From Streptomyces sp. B21-105 (GTDB lineage Bacteria > Actinomycetota > Actinomycetes > Streptomycetales > Streptomycetaceae): a stretch of DNA of 64,000 nt. A model generated the notes under the pieces. That model made no database searches. It was given only the letters and a program-made list of their open reading frames with translations, and had not been told where the DNA came from. Position numbers and translations under genes: made by a program. How positions within the stretch are numbered: position 1 is the first letter of the stretch; the number at the start of each line of letters is the position of its first letter. Shown piece by piece: positions 26,502 to 35,376 of the stretch. The DNA lies in NCBI RefSeq assembly GCF_036898465.1, contig NZ_JARUMJ010000001.1:7068001-7132000 (forward strand), given 5' to 3'.

Positions 26502-26882
26502 ATGACCGTTCCCGCCTTCAACTCGGTCGCCTGGTTCGAGTTCGGCACCGACCAGCCCGAGAAGGTCAAGGAGTTCTACGGCGGGCTCTTCGACTGGAAG
26601 TACGCCCTCAACACCAACACCCCCGGCGTGACGTACCACTCCGTGATGACGCCGGGCGCCGGGCAGCCGACCGGCGGCGTGTGGGAGTCGGAGGGCAATT
26701 TTCCCAACTACGCGATCTTCTACGTCCTGGTCCAGGACGTCGCCGCGACCGTCGAGCGCGCCCGGGAACTCGGCGCCACGGTCCTCATGGAGCCTGTCTC
26801 CGACTCGGCGGGCCTCACCTTCGCCCGGCTGGAGGACACCGCCGGCAACCACTTCGGCGTCTTCTCCGCACCCGCCCCGTAA
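26502..26882 (+). CDS. VOC family protein
   Basis: This 126-residue protein opens VPAFNSVAWFEFGTDQPEKV and has the paired VOC repeats, with FYGGLFDWKYAL near residue 25 and the C-terminal EDTAGNHFGVFSAP. Proteins of this short form are often enzyme accessory or resistance proteins; no substrate can be named. The ATG at 26502 has GAGGAG eight bases upstream; a GTG nine bases earlier is less likely. It heads a plus-strand run (26.5-28.7 kb) of small hydrolase and oxidoreductase genes. Confidence 0.82.
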   Translation: MTVPAFNSVAWFEFGTDQPEKVKEFYGGLFDWKYALNTNTPGVTYHSVMTPGAGQPTGGVWESEGNFPNYAIFYVLVQDVAATVERARELGATVLMEPVSDSAGLTFARLEDTAGNHFGVFSAPAP

Positions 26883-27023
26883 GCCCGACCACGGGCTGCC
26901 GCCCCGCCGGCCGCCCTCCAGGGAGCGGGCGGGCCCGTAAACCTGTGCCTCTTCCGCCCTGCCTCCCGCCGGAGCGCGCCGCAGGGCCTCGCACCACCGT
27001 TCCCCCGACCGAGAGGTTCCCCG

Positions 27024-27806
27024 ATGTCCGGCGCCAGCGCCACCAGCGAAAAAATCCCCGTCCGCGTCTACGGCGGCCCCACCGCCCTGATCGAGTACGG
27101 CGGACTCAGGTTCGTCACCGACCCCACCTTCGACCCGCCCGGCGAATACCCCATGCCCCTCCCGGGCAACCACAGGCTGGTCAAGACCGACTCCTCGCCG
27201 GTCACCGCCGCCGACCTCGGCCCCATCGATGCCGTCCTCCTCTCCCACGACGAGCACGACGACAACCTCGACAACGCCGGCCGTGCCCTGCTGGCTGAGG
27301 TGCCGGTCGTCTTCACCACCGACAGCGGCGCCGGCCGCCTGGGCGGCAACGTTCGCGGCCTCGCCTTCTGGCAGACCGCCGAGCTCAAGCGGCCCGACGG
27401 CGGCACCGTGGCCGTTACCGGCGTGCCTGCCCGACACGGCCCCGTGGGCTGCGAGCCGATCACCGGTGACGTCATCGGCTTCATGCTCACCTCCGACGAC
27501 CTTCCCTCGGTCTACGTAAGCGGCGACAACGCCGCCCTGGAGCACGTCAAGGAGATCGCCGAAAAGTTCGCACCCGTCGACACCGCGATCCTCTTCCTCG
27601 GCGGCGCCCGGATGCCGTTCGCCTTCGACGGCGCACTGCTCACCCTCGACAGCGCCCTGGGCGCCGAGGCGGCCAAGACGCTCGGCGCCCGACGCGTCGT
27701 CCCCGCGCACTACGACAGCTGGGCCCACTTCCAGGAAGGCCGCGCCGAGATCGAGGCTGCCTTCACCGAGGCCGGCCTCGCCGACCGTCTCGACTTCGCC
27801 CGATGA
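27024..27806 (+). CDS. MBL-fold metallo-hydrolase
   Basis: This 260-residue protein has the metallo-beta-lactamase fold pattern of the UlaG-like branch: GGPTALIEYGGLRFVTDP, then LLSHDEHDDNLD in place of the HxHxDH signature, then VTGVPARHGP, YVSGDNA and VVPAHYDSW. One metal-ligand His appears replaced (SHDEHDDN), so its metal site may be altered. It starts at ATG 27024 with GAGAGG upstream and overlaps the NTF2-like gene by ATGA. A lactonase or phosphodiesterase-type role is possible but not demonstrable. Confidence 0.82.
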   Translation: MSGASATSEKIPVRVYGGPTALIEYGGLRFVTDPTFDPPGEYPMPLPGNHRLVKTDSSPVTAADLGPIDAVLLSHDEHDDNLDNAGRALLAEVPVVFTTDSGAGRLGGNVRGLAFWQTAELKRPDGGTVAVTGVPARHGPVGCEPITGDVIGFMLTSDDLPSVYVSGDNAALEHVKEIAEKFAPVDTAILFLGGARMPFAFDGALLTLDSALGAEAAKTLGARRVVPAHYDSWAHFQEGRAEIEAAFTEAGLADRLDFAR

Positions 27807-28228
27807 CCCCGACCGAACCCACGGAGACCACGGTGACCACTGCCAACCTCGACCTGGCCCGCGCCTACTTCCAGGCCGTGCAGACCGGAGACATGGCTGC
27901 CCTCGGCAGCCTCCTCGACGAGGAGATCGTCTGGCACCAGCCTGGCGCCAACCAGTTCTCGGGCGACCACAAGGGCCAGGGCGCCGTCTTCCAGATGCTT
28001 GGCTCCATGATGGAGGCCAGTCAGGGCACCTTCGCCATCGGCAAGATCCACTCGCTCATGGGCAACGGTGACCTGGTCGCCGCCACCATCCACTTCACCG
28101 GCCGCCGCGGTGACGCGTCCATGACCATGGACGGCGTGGATCTCCTGCGCATCCAGAACGGCAGGATCACCGAGATGTGGCTCTTCTCCGGCGACCAGAA
28201 CGCCGAAGACGCCTTCTGGGGCCGCTGA
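27803..28228 (+). CDS. NTF2-like (SnoaL-type) protein
   Basis: This protein of up to 141 residues has the cone-shaped NTF2 fold pattern: NLDLARAYFQAVQTGDMAAL, EEIVWHQPGANQFSGDHKG, and the C-terminal DLLRIQNGRITEMWLFSGDQ. SnoaL-like proteins act as cyclases, hydrolases or dehydratases on small molecules. It overlaps the MBL-fold gene by ATGA, so the pair is translationally coupled. An in-frame GTG at 27833 with GGAG six bases upstream is an alternative start. A strong hairpin follows at once. Confidence 0.85.
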   Translation: MTPTEPTETTVTTANLDLARAYFQAVQTGDMAALGSLLDEEIVWHQPGANQFSGDHKGQGAVFQMLGSMMEASQGTFAIGKIHSLMGNGDLVAATIHFTGRRGDASMTMDGVDLLRIQNGRITEMWLFSGDQNAEDAFWGR

Positions 28229-28231
28229 TAC

Positions 28232-28276
28232 CCGTCGTGTGCCCCGAGGTCGGCCCGGCGTCGGGGCACACGACGG
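28232..28276. terminator. 16-bp stem hairpin terminator
   Basis: A perfect 16-bp inverted repeat (CCGTCGTGTGCCCCGA and its complement, 13-base loop) starts three bases after the NTF2-like stop and is followed by a pyrimidine tract. It separates that operon from the PPOX gene at 28321. Confidence 0.75.
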
Positions 28277-28320
28277 TTCCCCTACTGGCACGGCTTCTCC
28301 ACCAGCGTGAAAGGGATCGC

Positions 28321-28746
28321 ATGCGGAAGATGACCGACGAGCAGTGGCGGGCGTTCGTCACGCACGGCACCCGCACCGGCAAGCTGTCGACCGTCCGGAG
28401 CGACGGCAGCCCGCACGTCACCCCGGTCTGGTTCCTCCTCGACGGCGACGACATTGTGCTCACCACCGAGAAGGACGGCGTCAAGGGCCGCAACCTCGCC
28501 CGCGACGGGCGCTTCGCCCTCTGCGTCGACGACGACCGCCCCCCGTACGCGTTCGTCATCCTCCAAGGGCGCGCGGAGACCTCCGCGAACCTCGACGAGA
28601 TGCTGCACTGGGGCGGCCTCCTCGGCGCCCGCTACATGGGCGAAGACCGCACCCAGGAGTACGCCGCCCGCAACGGCGGCCCCGGCAACCTTCTCGTCCG
28701 CGCCCACATCGACAAAGTCATCGCTTTCAACGGCATCGCCGACTGA
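28321..28746 (+). CDS. PPOX-class (F420-dependent-like) oxidoreductase
   Basis: This is a 141-residue split-barrel flavin/deazaflavin protein: GKLSTVRSDGSPHVTPVWFL, then TTEKDGVKGRNLARDGRFAL, and the C-terminal LVRAHIDKVIAFNG. The TVRxDGxPHVxPVW block is typical of actinobacterial F420-binding members that reduce or sequester small molecules. The ATG at 28321 has AAAGGGA eight bases upstream. It converges on the MarR gene that ends at 28766. Confidence 0.85.
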   Translation: MRKMTDEQWRAFVTHGTRTGKLSTVRSDGSPHVTPVWFLLDGDDIVLTTEKDGVKGRNLARDGRFALCVDDDRPPYAFVILQGRAETSANLDEMLHWGGLLGARYMGEDRTQEYAARNGGPGNLLVRAHIDKVIAFNGIAD

Positions 28747-28765
28747 ACGCCCGAGACGCTCTGGC

Positions 28766-29344
28766 TCACGAGGCCGGCCGGCCGGGCTGCTTCGGCGCCC
28801 GCGCGGCCGGCACCGGCGTCCGACCCGCGGCCTTCCGCTCCGCGTCCAGAGCACGCCCGGCCGCCCGCAGCGCACTGAGGACCGCGGTCACCTCCCGCAC
28901 GGACTCCTCGGGAATCACCGACCCGATCCGCAACTCCAGCTCCTCCTCGAAGACCTTCAGCGCCCCCTCCGCCAGCTTCCGCCCCTCAGGGGTCAGCTCC
29001 ACGATCGAGGAACGGCGGTCCTTCGGATTGGCCCTCCGCCCACACAGGCCCGCCCCCTCAAGGCGGTCGACGACCTTGCTCGTGCCGCCCACCGTGATCG
29101 AGAACTCCTCCGCGATGTCCTGGATCCGCCGCCCGGGCCGCCGCAGCAGCAGGTGCAACACCTCGAACGAGGTCAGCGCCAAGTCGTACTCGGCCCTCAA
29201 TCGTCCCTCGATGCCGTCCCACAGCTCGATCTCCAGCGAGACCAGCTCCCGGTACAGCAGCTTCAGGTGCTCATTGCAGGCGATCGCGGCGGATATGTAA
29301 CGGATGTGCTGCAATGGGTGAGTGAAGTTTGAGCATGACAACAT
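28766..29344 (-). CDS. MarR family transcriptional regulator
   Basis: This protein of up to 192 residues has a MarR winged helix: YDLALTSFEVLHLLLRRPG, IQDIAEEFSITVGGTSKVV, DRLEGAGLCGRRANPKDRRS, then VELTPEGRKLAEGAL. The C-terminus is Arg/Pro-rich. The start is uncertain: ATG 29344 overlaps the divergent CGNR gene by 23 bases, and a TTG at 29314 in the sequence LQHIRYISAA is a likely alternative. It is probably the regulator of itself and one of the flanking genes. Confidence 0.88.
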   Translation of the reverse strand: MLSCSNFTHPLQHIRYISAAIACNEHLKLLYRELVSLEIELWDGIEGRLRAEYDLALTSFEVLHLLLRRPGRRIQDIAEEFSITVGGTSKVVDRLEGAGLCGRRANPKDRRSSIVELTPEGRKLAEGALKVFEEELELRIGSVIPEESVREVTAVLSALRAAGRALDAERKAAGRTPVPAARAPKQPGRPAS

Positions 29345-29846
29345 GGTCGGTGTCCGCCTGGCTGTGTCGCTGGTGAATCTTGAGGCGGGTGGTTCGTGGC
29401 GGGCTGAGGCGTTGGAGCAGGTGCTTGAGCGTCATGCGATTCGGCGTGCTGGTGTGACTGGTTCGGCTGGCGAGGAGATCAGGGTGTGGTCGCGGCGCTT
29501 GCGGCCCGTTTTCGAGGCCGTCTCCCAGGACGAGCGGTGCGAGACGCTCAATGCCTTGCTCGCCGACGGTGCCGGAAGGGTCTATCTGACTACGCACGAC
29601 GGGTTGCGGCCGCATCTGCACTTCGCGCCGGACGGCAAGGACGTGCAGAGCCGTGTGCGGGCCGTGACCGCGGGAGGGCTGGCCATCTTCGCCATGGAGG
29701 CGGAGGGCCGGCGGCTGGGGGTGTGCGCGTTGGATTCGTGCCGGACGGCTTTCGCCGACACCAGCCGCAATGGTCGCCGCGCCTACTGCAGTGCTCGCTG
29801 CGCCAACACTGATGCGGTCCGCCGCCACCGTATGAAGCGGGGCTGA
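29322..29846 (+). CDS. CGNR zinc-finger protein
   Basis: This is a 174-residue protein with a degenerate N-terminal ABATE region (MKFEHDNMVGVRLAVSLVNL) and a C-terminal zinc-binding motif: VCALDSC, then 19 residues to CSARCANT, where CGNR is replaced by CANT. It is a presumed stress-responsive DNA-binding regulator of the actinobacterial CGNR family. The GTG at 29322 gives the usual FxxD opening; an ATG at 29343 would remove it. It is divergent from the MarR gene with overlapping 5' ends. Confidence 0.85.
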   Translation: MKFEHDNMVGVRLAVSLVNLEAGGSWRAEALEQVLERHAIRRAGVTGSAGEEIRVWSRRLRPVFEAVSQDERCETLNALLADGAGRVYLTTHDGLRPHLHFAPDGKDVQSRVRAVTAGGLAIFAMEAEGRRLGVCALDSCRTAFADTSRNGRRAYCSARCANTDAVRRHRMKRG

Positions 29847-29876
29847 CAGCGGCCGCAGGGTCGAGGGCCCCGGTGG

Positions 29877-30794
29877 TCAGGTGGGGAGGAGGGCCGTGAC
29901 GAGCGGGACGGCGGCGATGCCCATGAGGGTCTGTGTTGCGGTGATGCCGGCCATCATCGGTGCGTCCCCGCCGAGCTGTCGGGCCATGATGTACGACGAC
30001 GATGCCGTGGGCAGGGCCTGGAAGAGCACGGCGACGACCAGTGCCGACGCCCCGAGGCCAAGTGGCTGGGCCAGCAGGAAGGTCACGGCCGGCATAAGGA
30101 CGAACTTCATGGTCGAGGACGTGAGGATCGGGCCCGTCCATGCGCGTGCCTGGCCAAAGCGCAGGGCGGCGCCGATGCACAGCAGCCCCAGCGGCATCGA
30201 AGCCGCTCCCAGCGACTGCAGTGCTGGCTCGATGCCCGGTGGCAGACCCAGGTTCAGGGACTGGAGCAGGCCGCCTGCCACGCAGGCGAGGATGAGCGGG
30301 TTGGTCACCAGTTGCCGGGCGATGCCCGTCAGGCTCAGGCGGGCGCCGCCGAACCAGGCGAAGACCAGCACGCACAGCACGTTGACCGTGGGCACGATCG
30401 CCGCGTTGCAGACCGCGGCCATGGCCACGCCCTGCGTGCCGTACAGGCCGGAGGCGATGGTCACGCCGATGTAGTTGTTGAATCGGATGCTGCCCTGGAA
30501 GACCGAGGTGAAGCCGTCGCCGGGCAGCCGCATCAGGGGCCTCAGGGCGACGACCAGCGCGGCGACCACCACGGTGGAAGCGACCAGGACGGCTGTCAGG
30601 GTTCTCACCGGAAGGCCATGGGTGTCCGCCGTCGCGAGGCCGTGCAGGAACAGTGCCGGCAACAGCACCCGGTAACCGAGGCTCTCGGCCCCGGCCCAGA
30701 AGCTCTCGCCCTGGATCATCCACCGCTTGACGACAAAGCCGAGCCCGATCAGCAGGACGACCGGTATCAGGGCCTTGAGTGTCAGCGCGGTCAC
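29877..30794 (-). CDS. AEC family transporter (auxin efflux carrier fold)
   Basis: This 305-residue protein has about ten hydrophobic helices, for example LKALIPVVLLIGLGFVVK, VLVASTVVVAALVVALRPL and the C-terminal MGIAAVPLVTALLPT. The central GGLLQSLNLGLPPGIEPAL and MPLGLLCIGAALRFG are the conserved broken-helix regions of AEC transporters. It exports organic acids or amines. The GTG start overlaps the upstream aminotransferase stop (GTGA), so the two are one operon. Confidence 0.85.
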   Translation of the reverse strand: MTALTLKALIPVVLLIGLGFVVKRWMIQGESFWAGAESLGYRVLLPALFLHGLATADTHGLPVRTLTAVLVASTVVVAALVVALRPLMRLPGDGFTSVFQGSIRFNNYIGVTIASGLYGTQGVAMAAVCNAAIVPTVNVLCVLVFAWFGGARLSLTGIARQLVTNPLILACVAGGLLQSLNLGLPPGIEPALQSLGAASMPLGLLCIGAALRFGQARAWTGPILTSSTMKFVLMPAVTFLLAQPLGLGASALVVAVLFQALPTASSSYIMARQLGGDAPMMAGITATQTLMGIAAVPLVTALLPT

Positions 30795-31579
30795 GAGGCG
30801 ACCTCGTCAAGGACGGCGACGACGGTGCGGCAGCCCGCTTGCAGCGTGGTGATGTCGGTGGCGAAGCAGAGCCGCAGATGGTCCGGCGCGCCGAAGGCGC
30901 TGCCCGGCACCGTTGCGCATCCCGCCTCCAGGAGCGCGTCCGCCACCGCGAGATCGTCACCGGTCACAAGGCGCGGGAAGAGGTAGAACGCGCCGTCCGG
31001 CGCCACCGTGTCCAGGCGCGGGCTCTGGCACAGGATTGCCAGCGCGGCATCCCGGCGGCGGAGGTAGATCGCCCGCCGCTCCGCCAGGATTCCCTGAGGC
31101 AGTTCGGTGATAGCCGCCCGCAGCGCTTGCGGCGTGAGGCGGAAGCCAGACTCGGCCGGGCAGCCGACGACCACCGGCAGCCCGCCGCACAGGCGGATCA
31201 TGTCGGGGTAGCTCGCCCAGTACGGCACCGGGACGATCACCTCGTCCCCCGGGCGCAGGGTGGCGAAGAACGCGTTGAAGATGACTTGCTTCGCGCCGCA
31301 TCCCACCGCCACCTGGGCGTCCGCGTACTCCAGTCCGCGATCCCGCTGAACCGCGTGCCGCACGGCTCGGCGCAGTTCGGGCAGGCCGTTGGCGGGGCTG
31401 TAGCCCAGCACACGGCCGGCCGCCTCTTGGGCCGCGGCAATGACATGGCCGGGCGGGGCGAAATCCGGCTCACCAAGCGTGAGATCGACGATGTGACGGC
31501 CCTGCGCGCGATACTCGGCCGCGCGGCGGGCCATCTCCAGGATGGGCGATCCAGCAGGCGTCCCCAGGCGACCGGTCAC
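30791..31579 (-). CDS. Class I aminotransferase with catalytic core deleted
   Basis: This is a 262-residue protein instead of about 390. The N-terminal part (IVDLTLGEPDFAPP, GYSPANGLPELRRAV, PVPYWASYPDMIRLCGG) and the C-terminal part (RRDAALAIL, TVAPDGAFYLFPRL, HLRLCFAT) match aspartate-type aminotransferases. After RLTPQALRAAIT the sequence jumps directly to LPQGILAERRAIYL. The skipped ~110 residues normally hold the NPTG loop, the pyridine-binding Asp and Tyr and the SKxxxxxGWR Schiff-base lysine. The frame is kept, but the product cannot bind PLP covalently and is presumably inactive. The GTG at 31579 with GGGAGG six bases upstream is the likely start; the frame is open to 31720. Confidence 0.8.
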   Translation of the reverse strand: MTGRLGTPAGSPILEMARRAAEYRAQGRHIVDLTLGEPDFAPPGHVIAAAQEAAGRVLGYSPANGLPELRRAVRHAVQRDRGLEYADAQVAVGCGAKQVIFNAFFATLRPGDEVIVPVPYWASYPDMIRLCGGLPVVVGCPAESGFRLTPQALRAAITELPQGILAERRAIYLRRRDAALAILCQSPRLDTVAPDGAFYLFPRLVTGDDLAVADALLEAGCATVPGSAFGAPDHLRLCFATDITTLQAGCRTVVAVLDEVAS

Positions 31580-31719
31580 CGCGCATCCCTCCCGCAGGGG
31601 AACGACAGCTGCGCACGGCGGGGAGGCACCTTGTGCCGCAGGGACAGACGCCCCGGGGCACCGAGTGTCGAAGCAGGCATGCAGACACACTGATGTAACT
31701 GTGCGGGGCACTTCAACCA

Positions 31720-32448
31720 TTACATGGCAGGCTCGGGAGCCGTACGAAAGGGCTGGTCACCGCAGCCGTCGAGCCGGCTCGGGCGGCGACCGGCGCGCCT
31801 TCGGAAATCCGTACCGCCCGGGCAGCGACTCAGTTGCTCCGGCCCGGGTGCGGCTGGGTCGGCAGCGCCCGGATCGGGGGGTTGGGCTGGGACAGCGAAT
31901 GGAGCAGTTGCCGGTTTCTCGGGCGTCCCGCGGGTGTCGACTACGGTCTTGGACCTGCCGAGAGCCTTGCGCGTGGCACGGACGAGCTGATGGGGACGGC
32001 CCAGCACGTCGGGGACGTCGATGGTCGGTACCGGCGGCGGTTGCGCAGCCTTCTCGGCTTCCTCGTCGACCAACGTGAAGACGCAGTCACCACGCTGCCG
32101 TCCGGTCCGGCGCAGCTTGAGCTCTCCCGGTACGTGATCGTGATGGAGCGCGTCGTAGAAGGCCGCCCGCCACCGCCCCCGGGTCTGCGGGCCCGGATCG
32201 GGGACGGTGAGCTTCCCGGCAGTCGCGGACTGGAGTCGAGCGATCAGCTCGGCTCCGTCGGCAGGAGCGCGCTCGGCCTGTTCGGCATCACCGGCCAAGC
32301 GCTCCTTCTCGGCTCGGACCTCCTTGGGATGCTTGCCGTGTTTGAGGAAGTAGCGGCCGTCCGACGTCACCACTGCGACGTGCCCGCTACCGCGCCAGCG
32401 CCGCTTGATCAGCCCACGCTGCTCAAGGGCCCAAGCCGTGTTCGAACT
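31720..32448 (-). pseudogene. Truncated hypothetical with winged-helix-like start
   Basis: An unrecognised protein, cut at both ends. Readable segments are WALEQRGLIKRRWRG (helix-turn-helix-like), then VVTSDGRYFLKHGKHPKEV, LQSATAGKLTVPDPG and VPTIDVPDVLGRPHQLVRAT, ending at GRSKTVVDTRGTP. Beyond this the sequence becomes Pro/Arg-rich and looks unrelated, so the C-terminus was probably lost in a rearrangement. The upstream frame stays open past 32,448 without a good start. It abuts an IS701-type transposase remnant. I cannot name the function; the visible basic residues suggest nucleic-acid binding. Confidence 0.45.
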
Positions 32449-32591
32449 CTTGGGAGCGATGGGCGAGGCTCGTACTGCAACGGTGCTTGTTCTGAGTGCT
32501 GGGCAGGTTTCAGGGGCTGTGTCCGCGTCGTTTGCAGTGACTGGCCCGGGCTTGGTGCTGGCGTCGTCGGCGCCATGTCGACCAGTGCAGG

Positions 32592-33046
32592 ATGCGGTCG
32601 ATCAGAGTGCGTCCACGGCCGGTGGCGTAGGCGAGGAAGACTCCGACCTGGCAGTTCTCCGTGCGGCCCGCGGTGCCGGAATACTGCCGCTGCACTCCTG
32701 CCGAGCGGGTGCCCTTCTTCAGGAAGCCCGTGTCGCCGACGATGAGCACCGCCTCCCGGTCACCGAGGTTGTCGACCACGTAGAGGCGCACATCGTCTAG
32801 GACCTCGTCGGCGTCCCACTCGATCCGGTTCAACATCCTCTGGATACGGTCCGGGCCGGCATGGCCGGCCTCCTCCGCCAGCGTCCAGCCGTTCTTCCGC
32901 TGCAACGGAGCGATCAGGCCCCGCATATAGGCCAGTGCCGACTCCCGCGGCTCCGACCGGCTGAACCGGTGCACAAACCGCCCGTGCACCGCATCCAACT
33001 CACTCGCCCACACAGGCACATCAGCAAGGTCCCCACCCATAACCAC
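32592..33046 (-). mobile_element. IS701-family transposase remnant (5' third)
   Basis: The first 150 residues of a DDE transposase are intact from GTG/ATG at about 33046: DVPVWASELDAVHGRFVHRF, GWTLAEEAGHAGPDRIQRML, AVLIVGDTGFLKKGTRSAGV, QYSGTAGRTENCQVGVFLAY. At RGRTLIDR (about 32,592) homology ends; an intact copy would run on for about 250 more residues. The usual DDTGF motif reads GDTGF. The 3' part of the element and its far inverted repeat are missing. The remnant marks a recombination junction. Confidence 0.82.
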
Positions 33047-33183
33047 ACCAACGACCGAGCTGGTCAGCAGTCACGGTAGACACCGTTGCAGTACTAGGAA
33101 CAAGGGACTGTGTCGCCGTAGGCGCGACGCCATCCACTCGCCCTGCGGGGCACGCCGCTGAGGGCCGAGCTTCCGAGGCCCCG

Positions 33184-34413
33184 TCAACTCGAAGCGTGCC
33201 CTCTGTGGAGTGGGTCGGCCGTGCGGCCGCCAACGCGGGGGGAGGGAAGGGGGACTCGCACCGTCTCGCGTCGTAGCGCGTGCGCGATGGCGCGCGCTTC
33301 GATGCCGGCCTGACGAAGGACACCCGTGAGGGGATTGGTGTAACCGGTGAAGTACAGACGCGAGGCTTCGGGATGGGTCTGTGCCCCTACGGCGAGGGGT
33401 TGCCCGTCCCCGTTGAGTACGCCAAGGGACCCGACCAGGTCGTGCAGGTTGGGCTGGTACCCGGTGGCGGCGATGACCGTGTCGGGTTGCAGTCGGGTGC
33501 CGTCGGCCAGTAACACGTCGGGGCCGTCGAACGCCCGGACGGCTGCGACCGGCTCGACCCGCCCGGACCGGACGGCGTCCACGAAGCCGTGGTCGAGCAC
33601 CGGGTTGACCCCTTCTCGGGCATTGCGGGTGTACAGCCCCGTGCAGGGCCGCGGGAGTCCCCGTGGGGTCAGGTCGGGCACCGCTAGACGTTGCGTGAGC
33701 AGGGAGGTGCGGTCGCGCCACGCGAGCGGGAGGATCTCCGTCAGCCGGCCGGCCGCGTGCCATCGGGCGCTGGAGCGGGGCAGGATGTTGGGTGGGGTAC
33801 GGACTGCGATCCGTACCCGTGCGGCCCCGGCCCCGGCGAGGACGCTCGCGATCTCGGTACCGCTGTTACCGGCGCCGACCACCAGGACGTCCCGCCCGCG
33901 GTAGGGGGCCGGAGAGCGGTAGTGGGCCGAGTGGAGCAGCGTGCCGGTGAAGATCGAACGGCCGGGCCATTCCGGGACGTTCGGGGTGTGGCAGCGGCCG
34001 GTGGCCACCACGACCGCGCCAGCGGGCACCGGGCCGTCGGGGGTATGGACCAGCCACTGTGCTCCTGAACCCGGCTCGGCCCGTTCGATGCGCTGCACCA
34101 GGGTGGTCACCCGGACGTCGAGTCGGTGATGGGCGACGTAGCTCTCCAGGTATCGCACATAGTCGTCCCGGCTCACCCACGGGCCCGCTTGGCGCGGCAC
34201 CGACAGGCCGGGGAGCCACGAGGTGCCGGGAGTGGTGTGCAGGCGTAGATGGTCATAGCGCTGCGCCCAGCTCGCTCCCACCCGGTCCGATCGTTCCAGG
34301 ATCACGGCCGGCACCCCGGAGCGGCGCAGCAGCGCGGCGGCCGCCAGGCCGTGGGGGCCCGCTCCGATCACGATCGTGGGAGCGCTGGGGTTTTGCTGCG
34401 GTGTCGAGGGCAT
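33184..34413 (-). CDS. Flavin-containing monooxygenase (CzcO-like)
   Basis: This 409-residue two-dinucleotide-binding flavoprotein has FAD motif TIVIGAGPHGLAAAALL at 13-29 and ERSDRVGASWAQRYDHLRLH just after. NADPH motif DVLVVGAGNSGTEIASVL lies near residue 170, with ATGYQPNLHDLVG near 330. The layout fits flavin monooxygenases that hydroxylate or oxygenate small molecules. The ATG start is at 34413. It stands divergent from the ABC exporter genes at 34.7-36.2 kb and about 3 kb from a HAD-terpene cyclase fusion, so a tailoring role in a small biosynthetic locus is possible but unproven. Confidence 0.88.
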   Translation of the reverse strand: MPSTPQQNPSAPTIVIGAGPHGLAAAALLRRSGVPAVILERSDRVGASWAQRYDHLRLHTTPGTSWLPGLSVPRQAGPWVSRDDYVRYLESYVAHHRLDVRVTTLVQRIERAEPGSGAQWLVHTPDGPVPAGAVVVATGRCHTPNVPEWPGRSIFTGTLLHSAHYRSPAPYRGRDVLVVGAGNSGTEIASVLAGAGAARVRIAVRTPPNILPRSSARWHAAGRLTEILPLAWRDRTSLLTQRLAVPDLTPRGLPRPCTGLYTRNAREGVNPVLDHGFVDAVRSGRVEPVAAVRAFDGPDVLLADGTRLQPDTVIAATGYQPNLHDLVGSLGVLNGDGQPLAVGAQTHPEASRLYFTGYTNPLTGVLRQAGIEARAIAHALRRETVRVPLPSPRVGGRTADPLHRGHASS

Positions 34414-34740
34414 CGCCTCCTACAACGGCAGACCGCGGCTCGGGTCACGCTCGACGGGGAGGCGCCAAGCCTGTCGAGTGGTGACGACGGCTGCACAACG
34501 GAACAGCGGGTGGCTGCCGTTACACCAGCGGTACGGACTCGTTGGACACCGGGCAGCAGCGCGCCGCCTCACGCGGCGGATCGGTCCGCCGAGGGCAAGA
34601 CCGCCGGGACTGTCCGGGCCGGGCGCGGCTGAGCGGTCATGAGCCGGGCAGGCCAGGGGACATGCGCCTGCACGGCGCCGGCCTCTGCGGCGGCTCTGGG
34701 TCGGCTCGCTACACCAGTCTGAATCTTTCGAGGGGCTCAT
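34414..34740. other. Intergenic region, no gene recognised
   Basis: This 327-base gap separates the divergent monooxygenase and ABC ATPase genes. Reading frames here are short and show no family resemblance. It presumably carries both promoters; no clear palindrome was found. Confidence 0.5.
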
Positions 34741-35376
34741 GTGCAGGCAGTGACGACGCGCCATCGGCCACGGCTGCGGATCAGCGGAGTCGGCAAGGCA
34801 TACGGCGGCAGGCAGATCCTGCGCGATGTGGATCTCGACGTGCCTGCCGGGACGATGGTGGGAGTCGTCGGCGAGAACGGTGCGGGCAAGAGCACTCTGT
34901 TGCAGATCGCCGTGGGACATCTTGTGCCCGACCGCGGAACGGTGACAAGGACCGGGGCGGTCGGGTACTGCCCACAACAGGCCGTACTGAACGATGCGTT
35001 CACCGTCGGACAGCATCTGCGGTTGTTCCAGATGGCCTACCGGCTGCCGACGCTGGCGCGCGCCGGCGAGCTGATGGAGCTGCTGGCGCTGACCGGTTGC
35101 CGGCGTCAGCAGGTCGGCGAACTCAGTGGCGGAACGCGGCAGAAGCTGAACCTCCTGATCGCTCTCATGCACGATCCGCAGTTGCTGGTCCTGGACGAGC
35201 CCTACCAGGGTTTCGACTGGGACACTCATCAGCGGTTCTGGGCCCTGGCCGCCGATCTGCGTGATCAGGGCCGGTCGATCATCGTGGTTTCGCACCTGCT
35301 GCACGACCTGCACCACTTCGACGCGATCGCTCATCTGCGCCAGGGGCGTCTGCACTACGAGGAGACCGACCGTTGA
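34741..35376 (+). CDS. ABC transporter ATP-binding protein
   Basis: This is a 211-residue ABC ATPase: Walker A GENGAGKST near residue 45, Q-loop in GYCPQQAVLNDAFTV, signature LSGGTRQKLNLL, Walker B LLVLDEPYQGFD and a switch His in VVSHLLHD. It has no fused membrane domain. It uses a GTG start. Its stop overlaps the TTG start of the permease gene (TTGA), so the two form a two-component exporter of the ABC-2 type. Confidence 0.9.
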   Translation: MQAVTTRHRPRLRISGVGKAYGGRQILRDVDLDVPAGTMVGVVGENGAGKSTLLQIAVGHLVPDRGTVTRTGAVGYCPQQAVLNDAFTVGQHLRLFQMAYRLPTLARAGELMELLALTGCRRQQVGELSGGTRQKLNLLIALMHDPQLLVLDEPYQGFDWDTHQRFWALAADLRDQGRSIIVVSHLLHDLHHFDAIAHLRQGRLHYEETDR

